A program made the position numbers and the translations under genes. DNA of 64,000 nt from contig NW_017265157.1 of the NCBI RefSeq assembly GCF_001638985.1, forward strand, positions 434,001-498,000, read 5' to 3'. The notes under the pieces are model-generated. The model was given only the letters and a program-made list of their open reading frames with translations, made no database searches and was not told the DNA's origin. The DNA is from Phycomyces blakesleeanus NRRL 1555(-). Its lineage: Eukaryota; Mucoromycota; Mucoromycetes; Mucorales; Phycomycetaceae. Below, one piece after another: positions 12,197 through 24,607 of the stretch (positions within the stretch are counted from its first letter, which is position 1; every line of letters begins with the position of its first letter).

Positions 12197-14889
12197 GCCT
12201 GGCTTTCTCTATAAAGGATGAGAATACTGTTTTTAAATAAGTGGTGTTTATGCTCCAATATATTCAGGTCTTGTTCTTGGTGGTTAAGTCCGGGGGAAGA
12301 AGAAGAAGGGAAAAATGAAAGACAAATAAACACAAGTAACCATTGGTTTTTTTCTAATACCCGACGCCAGGCGTCACAACCTTGTTAGCCTTTTAACCTC
12401 CCCTAAAAGAAGCCAAAACCGAGCCAGAAATAACGAAAACTCCGCACTTTAAAAAGAAAAGAAGGGTTTTGTTTTTGCACAATGAATTACAGCATTTCTA
12501 AAAAAAGCAATATAACTGCCATTTTGACTTGATGTCGCTTGTTTAATTATGTCCATCGTTCTTTCAAAACAGTCGTCTTGGCAGATTTGCTTTTACCTAC
12601 TTGTTTAATTGTAACGCTAGTATTTTACTTGCAGAACAATAACTGTGAATGATAAACTAATTACATCTTCAAGAATTAAGCTGTTATAACGGGGCAAAAA
12701 GTAATTTATATAGTATTACTTAACTTATAGCACTTTAATTTACTTACTCTGATTATTTACGTCTCTTTCCGGATATTGGGTTCAGCCCTAATTTGGATGA
12801 AGTATTCAAACTGCTCGATGGCTGTTTTAGCTTGAGAGAGTAAGAAGGAGAATAAGTATATCCACAGTATCAAAGACCTACTTGAACTACACATGGCCTC
12901 AGAATTATATATATACTGTATATCTTTATATTTAATAACGCTGAGGATTGAGGTATATTATATAATTAAAACTAAAACATATTGCATTACCGATATTTTG
13001 AAACAGCAATCATATTATTTATACCAATTGCAAAAGCATAGGCACGCACATGAACGAGTACCGAAATATTGTAAGGAAAAATTGTATGAAAAAAAATCAG
13101 AGCATATGGGATTGGATTAAAAGTCAAAACAGCATGCTTTATAGATGACAAAGAAATCCTCGGATATTTTATTCAAGATCTGAAGAATCAGATATTTGTG
13201 CAGTTTCATAAATAATGTGTAAAATACTTATATAGGTAGTCTTTCTCTTCTTTAAATAAATATGACTATTCCACAAGTAATTCATATATACATTATCTTG
13301 GGGATTTGTACTCTACAAAGACAACGATCGAGATGTATTTTGAGATGCAAAAAAATCGATAGTAAGTACATTTCTGCACAGCCCTGACAGTTAATTACAG
13401 ATTCGCGTCATCTTTGCATACTTTCAACTGAACCCCTTGCATAATCAACGTCTAATCTTACCTATTATTCTTGTGATTTTGCAATTAGCTCACACATATC
13501 ACTGGCATAGTTTTTTCAGCATATATTGTAAGAGCATGTTTTATAATTGTCGATAGTTTTTAGATCGTGCTTTTGACTTCCGTTACCGAAATCCTCTAAT
13601 ATATGCATGGTTCTTCTTTCATCGTCAAACGTATCCACATATGTGATACATGGTATTTATTTCACTCTTTATTTCTCTATTATAGTTTCGGAAACATTGA
13701 TAAACCAGAAATAAACCTGCTGCAAGCAATAAACATATTTATCCTAAGTAACAGCCCTAATATTCATGTCCTTTAATGTTTCGGATCACCAATATCGAAA
13801 GTAGTTCAAAGCTATAATACCGCTAATGCATCGTTTTGTTATAAAGTATACATAGTTTTTTTTAAAGCAGAAAATTCTAGGAATATGTCTGGAAATTTCT
13901 TTACCTTTCAGAAAAAGGCCCAACTCTTTAGTCGTAACCGCAATCTTCCTTTGTTCACCTGTCAATCTAGCACATTGTTTATCTCATTGTGCTTTCATCT
14001 TCTTGCGCTCCATAGCCGACAAAGAGGTTCTGGCGGTAATAGAAGGCCGTAAGAGAGGTTTCTTGAGCGAAGAAATAATAGTGTGTTTAAAGACAGAAAA
14101 CGCTCATCTCAGCTAATGATGCTTTGAGCTAATGATAAGATGAATTGATGATTTCGCATGAACATTTCCAAATTCTTCTCCGTTCGCATATATACTTTTC
14201 TCGGTCCGCCAGTTGATTTACAAAGTGAACAGTTGTCAGTATCTTTGTTAAGGTTTATGATTTTCTATACTGTAGACTGATTCATCCCAGCAGTATCTGC
14301 GTTTTTGTTAGGGAAAGATTTTCTTTAGTAATTAAAAAAGAAATAAAGAATACATTTTAAGATGTAGTAATAAAAATATTATTGTTTTGGAAATGCCGTA
14401 GTTTCCTACACATATATAGATATATATACGCCTTTTTATTGAAACGTTGAAAAGGTGATTAATTATTAACTGTCATTAATAATTAGTGGATTGCTTGTGA
14501 GAAAAAAATAATTATGCGCCGTACTTGAGCATACAAAGAGGTAAAGATACTCTACTACGTCACATTTAATATGTCTATATTTATTTATTTTGTGCTGGTG
14601 TTCAGACTAATCTATTTGAGAGTCCTCTACTATATATACTTGAAAATCATAATTTATACATAAAAAAAAGAAAGCACAATAATAATCAATAAAAAGATAA
14701 TAAAGATAATAAGAATAATGTAAATATCTTGACTTGGAAGGTGTAGCAATGTGTGCCAGCGAACTACATAGAATATAAAAAAAACACTAAAGTGAATTGA
14801 TATAAAATAAGACCAAGCAGTAGCCCTAATACAATCATCTTGCAGTTCACTTCTTGAAGTACCGCTTCCGTCTTGGGCACTTGCTTACA
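12197..14889. other. Gene-free spacer, promoters of P5 ATPase and SGF73
   Basis: 2.7 kb between two divergently transcribed genes, so both promoters lie here. Apart from the transposase fossil at about 13985-14312 I see only AT-rich DNA without coding character. Confidence 0.55.
13985..14312 (-). pseudogene. Fossil Tc1/mariner-like transposase fragment
   Basis: Minus-strand translation from about 14312 downward gives a decayed HTH of the Tc1 type: AGMNQSTV, KIINLNKDTDNC, then STGGPRKVYMRTEKNLEMFM, matching the family pattern (HTH, then a GRPRK-like linker, then basic residues). Further on comes SLKKPLLRPSITARTSLSAM, which matches the KKPLL..HR..R segment before the DDE core of Tc1 transposases. 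The two parts are in different frames and have stops, and the catalytic core is not found. It is therefore a dead, truncated copy. Family assignment is from motif memory only. Confidence 0.6.
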
Positions 14890-16810
14890 ATGTCAAACAC
14901 AAAACTTAATGCCAAACGGATTGGTAATAATAAAGATAATACATAGGATTTTAATGATTACAATAGGAAAAATACGAAAAAATATCATAGATTCTGCTGT
15001 TGTTTTTCTGTTTTTGTTTTTCTTTCATATTGACATTTGATAAAACTTGGTGGTCATTTGTTTTTGTTTTTGTTTTTGTTTTGTATATAGACGTTTTTTC
15101 AGAAGAACAGCAAGACATTCTTAAACAAAAGGGATCCGAGATTGAGCAATTACAAACAAGTAATATACTTCTCTTAAAAAAAACACAAAAGAATGAAATG
15201 CAAATGAACAAGATCATTGACAATTGTATCTTAGACATCAATCTTTTGTCAGATCCACTTTCTGCAAATGCACCTGTAGGATGGGCACATCATATTTCAG
15301 CCAACACTCTATCTCTTTTTCAAGGAGATTCTCATTGGAATACGCTTTCTTTGGACAACAATAGCCAATTATTAAACAACAAAAATAATTCATTAAATTA
15401 CAATGGATCACAATGGGATAAAATGACCAGTGTAGTTAATCCTGATTACAAAGGTAATTTATACTATCTTCCATATATGTATATATATATATATATACAA
15501 CTGTAGCCTTAACGTATGTATTACATGTATTTTCTTTTTCTTTTATCAAGATATGTTTGATACGGATCAGCAACTTGGCTCAGCTAGCTTATTGGATTCA
15601 AAGGATCGTAGAATGTTTGGAGTAATGCCAATGAAAGAAGAGATTGTGATGGTCAAATGTACTCATTGTGAAAGACCAATCCTGGGTAGCAGCTTCAATG
15701 AACACGCAGGTAAACAGGCAACTAAGCTGGTACACTTTGACCAAATATGCTCCTTATTTTAGATTCATGCTGTGCCAGGACAAATATACCTTTTGCCGGA
15801 CCACCTACACCTATCCCATCACATTATGGCAACCCAAAGGGATTTGTGGCCAACGAACTGTTTTCGGATGATGAGGATAGTGATGGTAGCGTGCGAAACA
15901 GGAAACACAGGAACGAAGTGAAGAAACACGAGTCAGGAAGGCGAAATGATAGCATCGGTTCTTTGGAGGGTGGGTTGGATAAGATAGAGAATTACCCCCC
16001 CAAGATATCTTATCAAGTATAGTTTTGTAGAACCTGAGACCAGTCAGTTCAAACGAGCTCTGTCGCCTAATCAAGCCAGCGAGAAAGCTAAAAAGAAGAC
16101 TAAGAAGGAAAAACAAAAGAATAAGGTCATCTCTAAGCCAAAAGGTAAACATAGGCCATAAGATCTACACATCTTTGGTTATCAAAAAAAAGTAAAAAAA
16201 AAAAGAACACAAAAAAAAACATTTAGGTCCTCTAGATCTCGATCGTCAATGTGGTGTTCTACAGGGACCAAACTCTACACCTTGTACCCGATCACTTACT
16301 TGCAAAAGTCATTCAATGGGTGCTAAGCGAGCAGTAGAAGGTCGGTCTCAACCTTACAACGAACTTCTAGCAGCCTATCAAAAGAAGGGAGTTGGACGAC
16401 CACAAGGTAGGGCTGTATATTGTAGACTGTAATATATATATATTGATGAGTGTTTTTTTTTCATAGTTGGGCCTACTGGTCTGATACAAACAGAGCGTCC
16501 TTTGAGTACATCTGGAATAGGATACATGAAGCCAAGAATTAGTCAGATAGATAATTCTGGGATACCGCCAGATGTGGCTGTTAACGATAAGCAATCTATT
16601 GATTCTGATGAAGAGGTCGAATGCGTACTCCGGGCTATTCAAAATCACTGTAATTTCCCCCTTGCCCAAAAGCCTGTCAATCTTTACAAGCGTAAACAGA
16701 GGGCGTTCAGAGTTGGAAATATCTTAAGAGTTGCGATTACGCCAAAGTCTTCTGGAATCATGGGCTTCTCTGACGCAATCGACACGACCATGCTTTCCCA
16801 CAGCATGTAA
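14890..16810 (+). CDS. SGF73: SAGA complex subunit Sgf73 / ataxin-7-like (SCA7 domain)
   Basis: Exons 14890-14923, 15091-15453, 15551-15709, 15763-16144, 16227-16406 and 16467-16810; about 486 aa. Sgf73 anchors the deubiquitinase module to SAGA in the nucleus and helps activate Ubp8. Two signature parts are visible. A zinc finger, CTHC...H...C at about 169-188 (C-x2-C-x11-H-x3-C), spans the exon 3/4 junction. The SCA7 domain at about 321-365 has [19 protein letters not shown] followed by [10 protein letters not shown], with Cys 321, 332, 338 and His 341. A Lys-rich stretch ([14 protein letters not shown]) lies between them. The 34-nt first exon ([11 protein letters not shown]) is my choice of start and is the least certain part. 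Exon 4 carries a frame break at a run of seven C (15995-16001); removing one C joins the frames, so an assembly error is likely. Confidence 0.88.
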
Positions 16811-17681
16811 ATAAATGTACACATAAAAAATTGTAATAAAATCCAAAAACTGTAAATATACTTTCTACCTAAATAACCATTGAAAATATCTTATTTTAGA
16901 GTACCAATCGATAACCAATGAATTTAAGACGACATTAAATTCCCTTGGACCCCCAAGATAGGTATCATTTCAGATAGATCCACGTGGCTGGTTTGGTTTG
17001 GTGTGTTACTGGAGGACGTCAAGGGAGCAAGACACATTGGTCAACTACAAAGATGCTTCTAATGAAACAGTGGTGTACGTTACACTTGTGAATTTATTTT
17101 AAAAAAAATAACACTCAAGCCATGTGATCCAGCTTTCTGAATAGCGTTTCATGGCAACCAAAAAGAAATACAAGCCAACAATCTGGCAGACTCTGTGGTA
17201 CACCAGTAAAATACAAAATAAATATACAAAAATCCCAAGCCCACAAACACAAGTACAACCACACAAATACCTTTCTTCCTTTATTTTTTCTATTTTTTTC
17301 TTCTATTTTCCTTCTTATTATTCTGATTTAACCTCTTCTTCTTCTTCTTCCTCTTCCTCTTCTACTATTACTACCAATATAACCAACACTTCTGCTTTTA
17401 TCTCTATTCGCTTTTTACAGTCATCATAATTATTATAAGAATTTTATTTTGATCAAATAAAACTATACATAAATATTATATATTATATATTATATATTTT
17501 ATACATATACATATACATATCTACATACGCATACATATACATATATATACATATATAAATATAAATAAATAAATACATTCAAGATGCAAACACCTGTACA
17601 AAGGTAAATTACAATCTTTTAAAAGATTTATAATATATTAACTCTTGGTAAAGACAATGTACTTTACCTCCGATTTCAGTT
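16811..17681. promoter_or_regulatory. Upstream region of the GATA factor gene
   Basis: 870 bases between the SGF73 stop and the GATA gene start. It contains CACGTG at 16981-16986, a pyrimidine-rich (CTT)n tract at about 17270-17365 typical of fungal core promoters or leaders, and ATACAT repeats at 17460-17560. A short upstream ATG at 17584 starts a 7-codon frame and is followed by an intron-like GTAAAT..TTTCAG just before the main ATG, so the 5' UTR is probably spliced. The open frame 17151-17429 (Ser-run) is most likely leader sequence, not a protein. Confidence 0.45.
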
Positions 17682-18912
17682 ATGGAAGATGGTCTTTACA
17701 GCCGTTCACCATATTCACCTCTTACCCCTTCTTCCAGCCACAGTCCAACCCTTCAGACACCTTACTCAGGACGAGCCTATCGAGCAGGCGAAAATACCCC
17801 ACCCACATCTATCCTCCCAGATCCCTATCGCTCCCACCCGACCTACAACCGATCCTTTCCACCACCATCTCCTCACACTTCATCTTTCGCACCACTTACG
17901 CCACCTCAGCCCCCACTTTCAGATTTATCTCGTCAACCATATATTTATGAATCCGACTTTAATAACCCGGTTGGAAAAGAAGTTGAAAAGGTACATTTCA
18001 TTTTATACACTATTTTTTTTGTAACTAGTTTGATTTGCTTTGCTTTGATTTGCTTTTATATTAGTAATATTAACATCTTTTCTTTTCTTTGTTTTTTATA
18101 TTCTTATCATTCAGATCATTCATCACTGTGATGGCTTAAGCGAGACAATGTCATTACGGAAAGATCATTTTAAATATTCATATTCCAAAGTCACCTATGA
18201 CCCCACCATGACCCGCCCTGTATTAGATGACATGATCGGAAGAGCAAATGAGGTGCTTAATGCTCTTTTACGCCTCCGTAAACATCAAATATCAGAAGAA
18301 CAGGCCAGGACTAACTCTTACCAAAAGAAAGAAATCAATTACCCAAAGGTGAGAATCGGTTTTCTTTTGTTTCTGACTGTATAAGTCTACTTATCTTGCG
18401 GAAGATGTACTAAACAACCCTTTTGGTTCTCTTATCAGTATCGAGTTCACACAACCACAGACGATTGGAGCGGCGGGACAAACCAGCGACTGAGTGGTAC
18501 TCAGCGTAGACGCGGGGTAACACTCTCATTTTGTTTTTTTTTAATATACAAATATGTATACTGATCTTAATATTTCTGTACAGAAACGTGCTGTTTTTAG
18601 GGGCAAGTGCCATTCCTGTAATATATCAGAGACTCCCGAATGGAGACGTGGACCAGATGGTGCACGTACACTGTGCAATGCATGTGGACTTCGTGAGTAA
18701 AGAAAACAAAAAACAAAATTCAATGTACACCTAGCCGTTTTCTATTTTATTCTAAATATTCTTTATTAGATTACGCCAAGCTGACTCGAAAACAAGCGGC
18801 AGTGCAAAAGTTAGTCAGCCAAAAAGACAATCAGAGCAGGAATTCTGGTCTTGATCTCGACAGGCCGCTTATGATGACAGATAGTCTGCTGGAAACTAGT
18901 CCTATTGACTGA
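17682..18912 (+). CDS. GATA-type zinc finger transcription factor
   Basis: Five coding exons: 17682-17990, 18115-18348, 18439-18516, 18584-18692 and 18770-18912; 873 nt, 290 aa. The N-terminal 100 residues are Pro/Ser/Tyr-rich ([20 protein letters not shown]), probably disordered. A helical segment follows ([20 protein letters not shown]). A single GATA finger spans residues 216-241: CHSC, then 18 residues including [14 protein letters not shown], then CNAC, then GLHYAKLTRK. C-x2-C-x18-C-x2-C is the variant seen in White-Collar-2-like fungal factors. No PAS domain is visible, so a light-sensor role cannot be claimed. It should bind GATA sites in the nucleus. The initiator Met follows a splice-acceptor-like CAG by two bases, so the start is at the beginning of an exon. 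Confidence 0.9.
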
Positions 18913-19929
18913 ATATTCAAACCAACGTCTGCAACCTTAATATCTGTTTATATATATATGTGTACAATTCAATTCAATTCAATTCAAATCAACCCAATCC
19001 ATACTTTCTCTCTCTCTCTCTTATTTTATTTCCATTTCTCCATTTCTCCCTCTCTCCCTCTCTCTCTTATTTTTCAGGCATTTTGTACTTGATTGGGTTC
19101 AAAACCAATCAAACCAATCAATATATTTAATTTTTCTTTTTCTTTTTCTTTTATGCCATGTTGTATGTAAGAATACATTAGAAATATACAAGTTTATTAG
19201 GAATATTAAGATAAATAAAATAAGGCTTATCCTCCAGTATTTTCAGTTAATTTATTGTTTATTGTTTATATATATAAAAAATAATATGTATGCATATTAT
19301 ATTAATCAGAAAGTCTAGTGAGATTAGGTTATACTTTTTCCATATGACGTTTAGGGCAACGTTCAAGGTAGAATAGATCATCTGACCCAAATGATCTGGA
19401 TAAATCCAATTATGTACTTGCTTCTTTGAGAATAAGGAAAGAGAATATATGTATGGTACACACCAGCGTGCTTTTTCTGGAAGTACAAGATAAACTCTCA
19501 TAATCAAAACAGAGTTTTTATTTTTTATTTTATTTTTTTGTTCCAAGAGGGGTAAATCCTCGGCAAAGGATACAAATCCAGATAGACAGCTTTTTATTTT
19601 ATAAAAGGAATCGATCGATCTTTGTATTCTATTGATCTATGTTTTACACAACCCAAAAAGAACCTTGGATAATAAGCGTCCAGTTTCCCAAACACAAGAG
19701 AAAGGAGTTGTCCAAATACCCTTTTGACTCATCTTAGACAATTCAATAGCCGTAACACACATGAGCCAATTATCAGCTCATCAATAAAGAAAAGAAAAGA
19801 AAAAAAATTACTTTCAAAGAAATGTTTCAAAAGCTGATACAAATACATATTTGTTTCAATATGATTCTATACAATTTTTCTCTATTATTATTATTTTTTA
19901 AGAAAAAGATCATAACAATGTATAACACA
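18913..19929. other. Convergent 3' intergenic region with low-complexity DNA
   Basis: About 1 kb between convergent genes (GATA factor and G-patch protein). It holds an ATTCA repeat (18967-18985), CT-rich tracts (19009-19070), an AACCAATCAA repeat and TTTTTC tracts. No gene is seen. Confidence 0.6.
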
Positions 19930-20541
19930 TTATTGGTTCATGTAGTGTATCATTTCTGCACGTTTCCTAGCATCTCTTTGTGCCTGTTCAGCAAGAACCT
20001 TACCAGACATTGGCTTTTGTATTTGTCTGACAGATTTGCTACCCATCCTAGCACGTTCTATAGCATGCCATGTATGAGTAATTGCCTTTGGACCAGACCT
20101 TTTGTGTCCAATACAGAGCCGATCATATTTAAATGTAGTAGCAATAGGGTGACGTCTTCCCTGCTCAGATACACCCAGTCCTTCTGCATAATTCCAGCCT
20201 TGTTTCCGCAGTATCTGAAATCCCTTGTTGGCACTATTCAATTCAAGTACATCAGGTGGGGGCTGAGATTCACGGCTGATCATATGCGCCATTCCGCGAA
20301 TGTGCTGTTGATAGGTTCCAACAAGGATATCCATCTCACAATCAGAACAATAAATGATCGATTGAGGATCATTAGCTGAAGAGATGGATGGATTGCATTT
20401 GGTCATTTGTTTGTAAAGGTCTGCAATCTCATTTCCATTCGTGCTTGTATTCGGTTCTTGTTCAACAGTTGTACGCTCTAAGTTTGCCCCAGCCACAAAA
20501 TGCACTTTCTTGAATGTATAAGGCTTGGGTTCATTTGCCAT
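19930..20541 (-). CDS. G-patch domain protein (GPANK1-like) with C2H2-type finger
   Basis: An intronless 203-aa frame, unusual beside its intron-rich neighbours. A possible zinc finger at about 65-86 has the form CSDC-x11-H-x5-H (C65, C68, H80, H86), as in U1/matrin-type fingers. A G-patch follows at about 106-147: GFQILRKQGWNYAEGLG, EQGRRHPIAT and KYDRLCIG, with the conserved Gly and Trp. The C-terminus is Arg/Lys/Glu-rich. The order finger then G-patch, ending in a basic helix, resembles the C-terminal part of animal GPANK1, but no ankyrin repeats are present. G-patch proteins usually bind and activate DEAH helicases or contact RNA; a role in RNA processing is inference. Confidence 0.88.
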   Translation of the reverse strand: MANEPKPYTFKKVHFVAGANLERTTVEQEPNTSTNGNEIADLYKQMTKCNPSISSANDPQSIIYCSDCEMDILVGTYQQHIRGMAHMISRESQPPPDVLELNSANKGFQILRKQGWNYAEGLGVSEQGRRHPIATTFKYDRLCIGHKRSGPKAITHTWHAIERARMGSKSVRQIQKPMSGKVLAEQAQRDARKRAEMIHYMNQ

Positions 20542-22897
20542 ATCTCATATGCTCTCTCTGTGTGTGTATATTTTGTTTAAAAGAAGGGAAAAAACGGAGT
20601 TGTAAAATAGCATCAAATATGTCTTTATGCAGACTATAGTAAGAAGGCCAAGATACTTGTGTTCTCTTTTAAGATTACACTGAGAATATATCTAAAGATG
20701 TATGTGTATGGGTATGGGTAGTTTATAGAATAATGCTAATATTTCTAATTCTGTAATTTGTAGAGTATATATTTGGGAATATCAAGTGCTGGTTTACCCA
20801 CAGTTCTCAAATATATACATATATATATATAAATAGATTCTTACTTGAAATGAAATAAAATAAGAGCTGTAAATTGTATGTAGAATACTATTTTTTTCTT
20901 CTTCTTACTTTTGGTTATTCCAATAGTAAACCTCAAGGTCCCTGGTGTTGGGAACCATTGTACCACACCCGGTAGTTACCATCTCCAACTTCTCTTAACC
21001 AATTACCAGTTTAGGATAAAGAATTATTCGTTTGTAGAATGATAACCGTTACATTTCTGATTAATTTCTAGCTCATTAACTTGATAAGCACAATCTATTA
21101 GCCTTTCAAACCATGCCTTTATTATATTATATTATATTATATTATATAATTCAATTTAATGTATCTATAAGAAAAACCGTACGAGCTATAACCTTGATGA
21201 TAGTCTATCAAGCTAGTATCACTTAATATCAATTTATCTAAAGACGTACGAGTGTTTGATAGTACCTGTGGCTGAGGCTTTGAATTAAACATTAACCTGG
21301 AAGATAGTTAAATACACCAAATACTCATTTTTGGTTTGTCTTTCTTTTTTTTAAAACCCAAGTGGGAACACATACACACATCGTTATTGGATACAAATCT
21401 AGATTTATTCCAAATCTCGATTATATTTAGTGTACCGACAAAGGAAGCAAAAGTAATTAGTATTTAGAGTGTGGCTTTATGTTTAAGGCTATCAATAATA
21501 AAGATACTGTCAGAATACACAGGCCAACTTTCTTCTTCTTACGGTTTACGTTTTTGATTTGATATATATATAAAATATAAGCTATAATTATTATAAATTA
21601 AAAGAAAAAAATATTCACACATATATATAAAGGTAAACAGCACGGTTTAAATTATACAGCCCTTGATCAAATATTTACCAGCCTTTTAACCTGAGGCTTT
21701 ATATATAAGCATCTCATGTTTAGTTTACTTTTAAGCAATATGTATTTTTTATTTTATTTTAAGAAACTCCCTCATTCACATGTTCTGCTATACAAGTATA
21801 GTGATTGGGAGTAAAGCTACTATTGTTATTTTGTAACTATGGCAACTTTGATTAAGTGTCCCAATATCCGCCTTTGAAATTCTTTCAGGATTCAAGGTAG
21901 GTTTGATAAAGGTCACACAAAACTAAAGTCATAAACAGTCATATTCTTTATAAAGTATTTTGCTGTTAATTAGAGTTACCGAAAAAATATAGTCAATTAT
22001 ATTATACAAAAATTCACAACAAATAATATTAGCTTGAAAGTTGGTGATCTCCAGAAGAAATAAAAAAAAAACCAGTGAATCTTTAGCGTCTATGTGGAGA
22101 GGTTAACATGACTGGCAAGTAGAAAAATGTATATTATATAATACAACAAAGCAGTAGGAGCCTTTCTAAAAAGTGCACATACCTTCATTCATATGTTAGT
22201 AGATATATATATGTTACAGTCAAATTTTGATAAAGTGATATATGGTAGCTGCCTTTATACATATATATATATATAAACTATCACTGTAGCAAAAAATAAT
22301 AAAATTAGCATGAAAAAAAAACTAAAAGTCTCCGAGAAAAATTATTAGGTCGAGTTTTGATTGTAAAATTCAAATGTATATCTCATATTTAGGGGAATAC
22401 AGATTTGTGCCATTGCCTAAACTACTGGACTGTATAAAACCAGTTATATGGTTAAAGTATCCAAAATAAAAATAAAGTATCTTGCTATTCTCTCTCTTTC
22501 TTAAAATCAGAAATATTGTGATATATGTCGGTTATTTCTTATTGCTAGCCTAAACTACATAATGAAGAATACTGGGTTAATATGCTTAGTATCTTTTTTA
22601 AAAAAAATTAAAATCAAGTGTGATATGTAGTATTCAGATCAGAAAATCTACGGATCTGGCAAGTAAAAGCTGTATTTTTGATAACAGTATGCTTATCAAG
22701 GTGGTTTTTATTAGTTAATATTAGAAAATTCTCCGTATGCGTATGCGTGTGCGTGTGCTTAATACAAATAATTTGTTGTAATAATGATAAGAATAAGAAT
22801 AAGAGTAAGAATAATAAAAGCAAAGATAGATATATAAAGGGGGAAAAATACAATGGTGATAATATATATATATATGTGTGTATGTGTGTATGGATTA
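20542..22897. other. Gene-free AT-rich spacer
   Basis: 2.36 kb upstream of the G-patch gene and downstream of the TMEM198-like gene. It holds TA and ATTAT tracts (20815-20832, 21121-21150, 22261-22275) and polyA/T runs. I see no gene or recognisable transposon. Confidence 0.55.
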
Positions 22898-24170
22898 TTA
22901 GGAAATATCTAAGTCTAGAATGGGATTCTTCTTCAACTGAAGCCCAAACCGACTACCTTGATTAAGTTTTATTCCTAGAAAAGCACCTAGTAGCCACAGT
23001 CCAAACATGCCACCAAGCATTTCATAGATGGTATCAGAGGGGAAATATTCAACATAAAGGCCGGACATTATTTTTTCTTCAAGATGTGTATTATAGTTAA
23101 ATACTTGGCATGGACCGCTTACCATGCCAAAGTTAACTATAATATCGACACCAAGCATCACAAGATATGAACCCAGGAAGGTAGTCGACAGAATAACCGC
23201 CAGGAATTCGATTAGTACTATACCGACTCCACCCAGCATCCCAACTGATATACTGGCAAATAAACGAGCATTTGTGTCAGTGATAATAAAATCGAAACTA
23301 AACGTCCAAACATATACAGCCAGGACAAATCCTGCAGTGACTAGAGAAAGAAATAGAGAAATAAAATTTAATAAAAGCAAAATTCAAATAAAGATAAGGT
23401 ACTCATTAATACTTACAACCCAAACCAAAGAGAGCCACCTTCCAAAATACTACGGCAGCCACACCAAATAAGAGACCAACACCAAAGCATATGGATGTGT
23501 ACATCATCAAAGGATTCTCATATCCTTCAAGGGGTTCCATGTAACTCATTATAATAAAAGTTGTACTGGCTATCAACCCAAGAAAAAAAAAGTTAACAAA
23601 CAAAACACCTTGCACCGGTTGCTACTTGCCTCCGAATATAGTTCCACAAATTGCCATGGTGACGATAAAAAATGGAAAGGCCAAGACTATCAGGAATACT
23701 CCGAAAGTAATAAATGTACTTCCAATGGCAATATCATAGATCATTTCTTCTGTCAGCTCAGGTAGATTTGGCTTTTCTATAAAAGAAAACTATTAGAAGA
23801 CAGCTTATATATATATATATATATATTTACCTGTAACGATTGGACATAGTAGATGGCCAGAACGACTTTTTTCAACTGGTGTATTCTTAAGATTCTTAAC
23901 TACTGTGATGACACGAGGGAAACATCGGTTTTGGCTGGAGATACATTCGTATGTTTCTTGTTTACGGACCGGAGCTGCTGTTGCTGATGGGGTGTGAGAT
24001 TGACTATGTGTCCTGTGACTCTGGCAATTGGTTGTGTGAGTATGGGTAGGTGTTGGAGTGTGGTAGTGATTGGCATGAATTTGATTTACTTCTTGTGCCA
24101 CACACTGGGTCGATATTGTGAGACAGAGAAGCAATATTATGAAAAATGATTTGGGATATCGAATGTACAT
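22898..24170 (-). CDS. TMEM198/TM7S3-like multispanning membrane protein
   Basis: Four exons on the minus strand: 24170-23831, 23776-23630, 23569-23417 and 23340-22898; 1083 nt, 360 aa. An N-terminal signal peptide (KSFFIILLLCLTISTQCVAQ) is followed by a His/Thr/Pro-rich, mildly Cys-containing lumenal stretch of about 80 residues. Several hydrophobic segments follow: FITFGVFLIVLAFPFFIVTM, ICGTIFG, ICFGVGLLFGVAAVVFW, GFVLAVYVWTFSFDF and GGMFGLWLLGAFLGI. The order and Gly-rich spans fit the TM7S3/TMEM198-like domain, whose fungal role is unknown. The second intron (23570-23629) starts GCAAGT instead of GT; no GT donor keeps the frame there. It shares a 437-base promoter region with the divergent gene at 24608. 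Confidence 0.82.
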
Positions 24171-24607
24171 TGGGAAAATTTAATATTGTTCTTGAATTTG
24201 AAGTGTTTTTTTGTTGGAGATTAAGCATGTCAATTTAAGTGTGTTGCTCACCTTAAATATTCTTTCTAAAAAAAATCAGTCTACCATGGTATGGTTATGT
24301 ATCCATTCTCAAGAAAGTGCTATCCAACAGATGAAGAGGTACCAAATCTCAGTGTATGTCCATCGATCCTCTTGACTTTAATAATAATAATAATAACAGT
24401 AATAATAATGCCCTCTTTGGATAGTTATAAATACACATTTGAAACATTCATGCAGTTTTTGAAGAGATTGATCGTCTTGAAATAACCGTCACGACTCCAA
24501 AATGCACACACACACAGACGCAGATAAAAATTACACACCCAGGGGTGTATGTAATATGTCTTTGTTCTTTGTTATACATATAAAGAAAAGAATAAACTAT
24601 AATAATA
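24171..24607. promoter_or_regulatory. Divergent promoter region
   Basis: 437 bases between the start codons of the TMEM198-like gene (-) and the two-TM protein gene (+). It is AT-rich with an AATAAT run at 24380-24408; no clear TATA box or known operator is visible. Confidence 0.45.

Noticed and set aside
17151..17429. 92-aa plus-strand frame with a Ser run
   Set aside because: The Ser run is a translated CTT tract in the pyrimidine-rich leader of the GATA gene; no homology or further exon.
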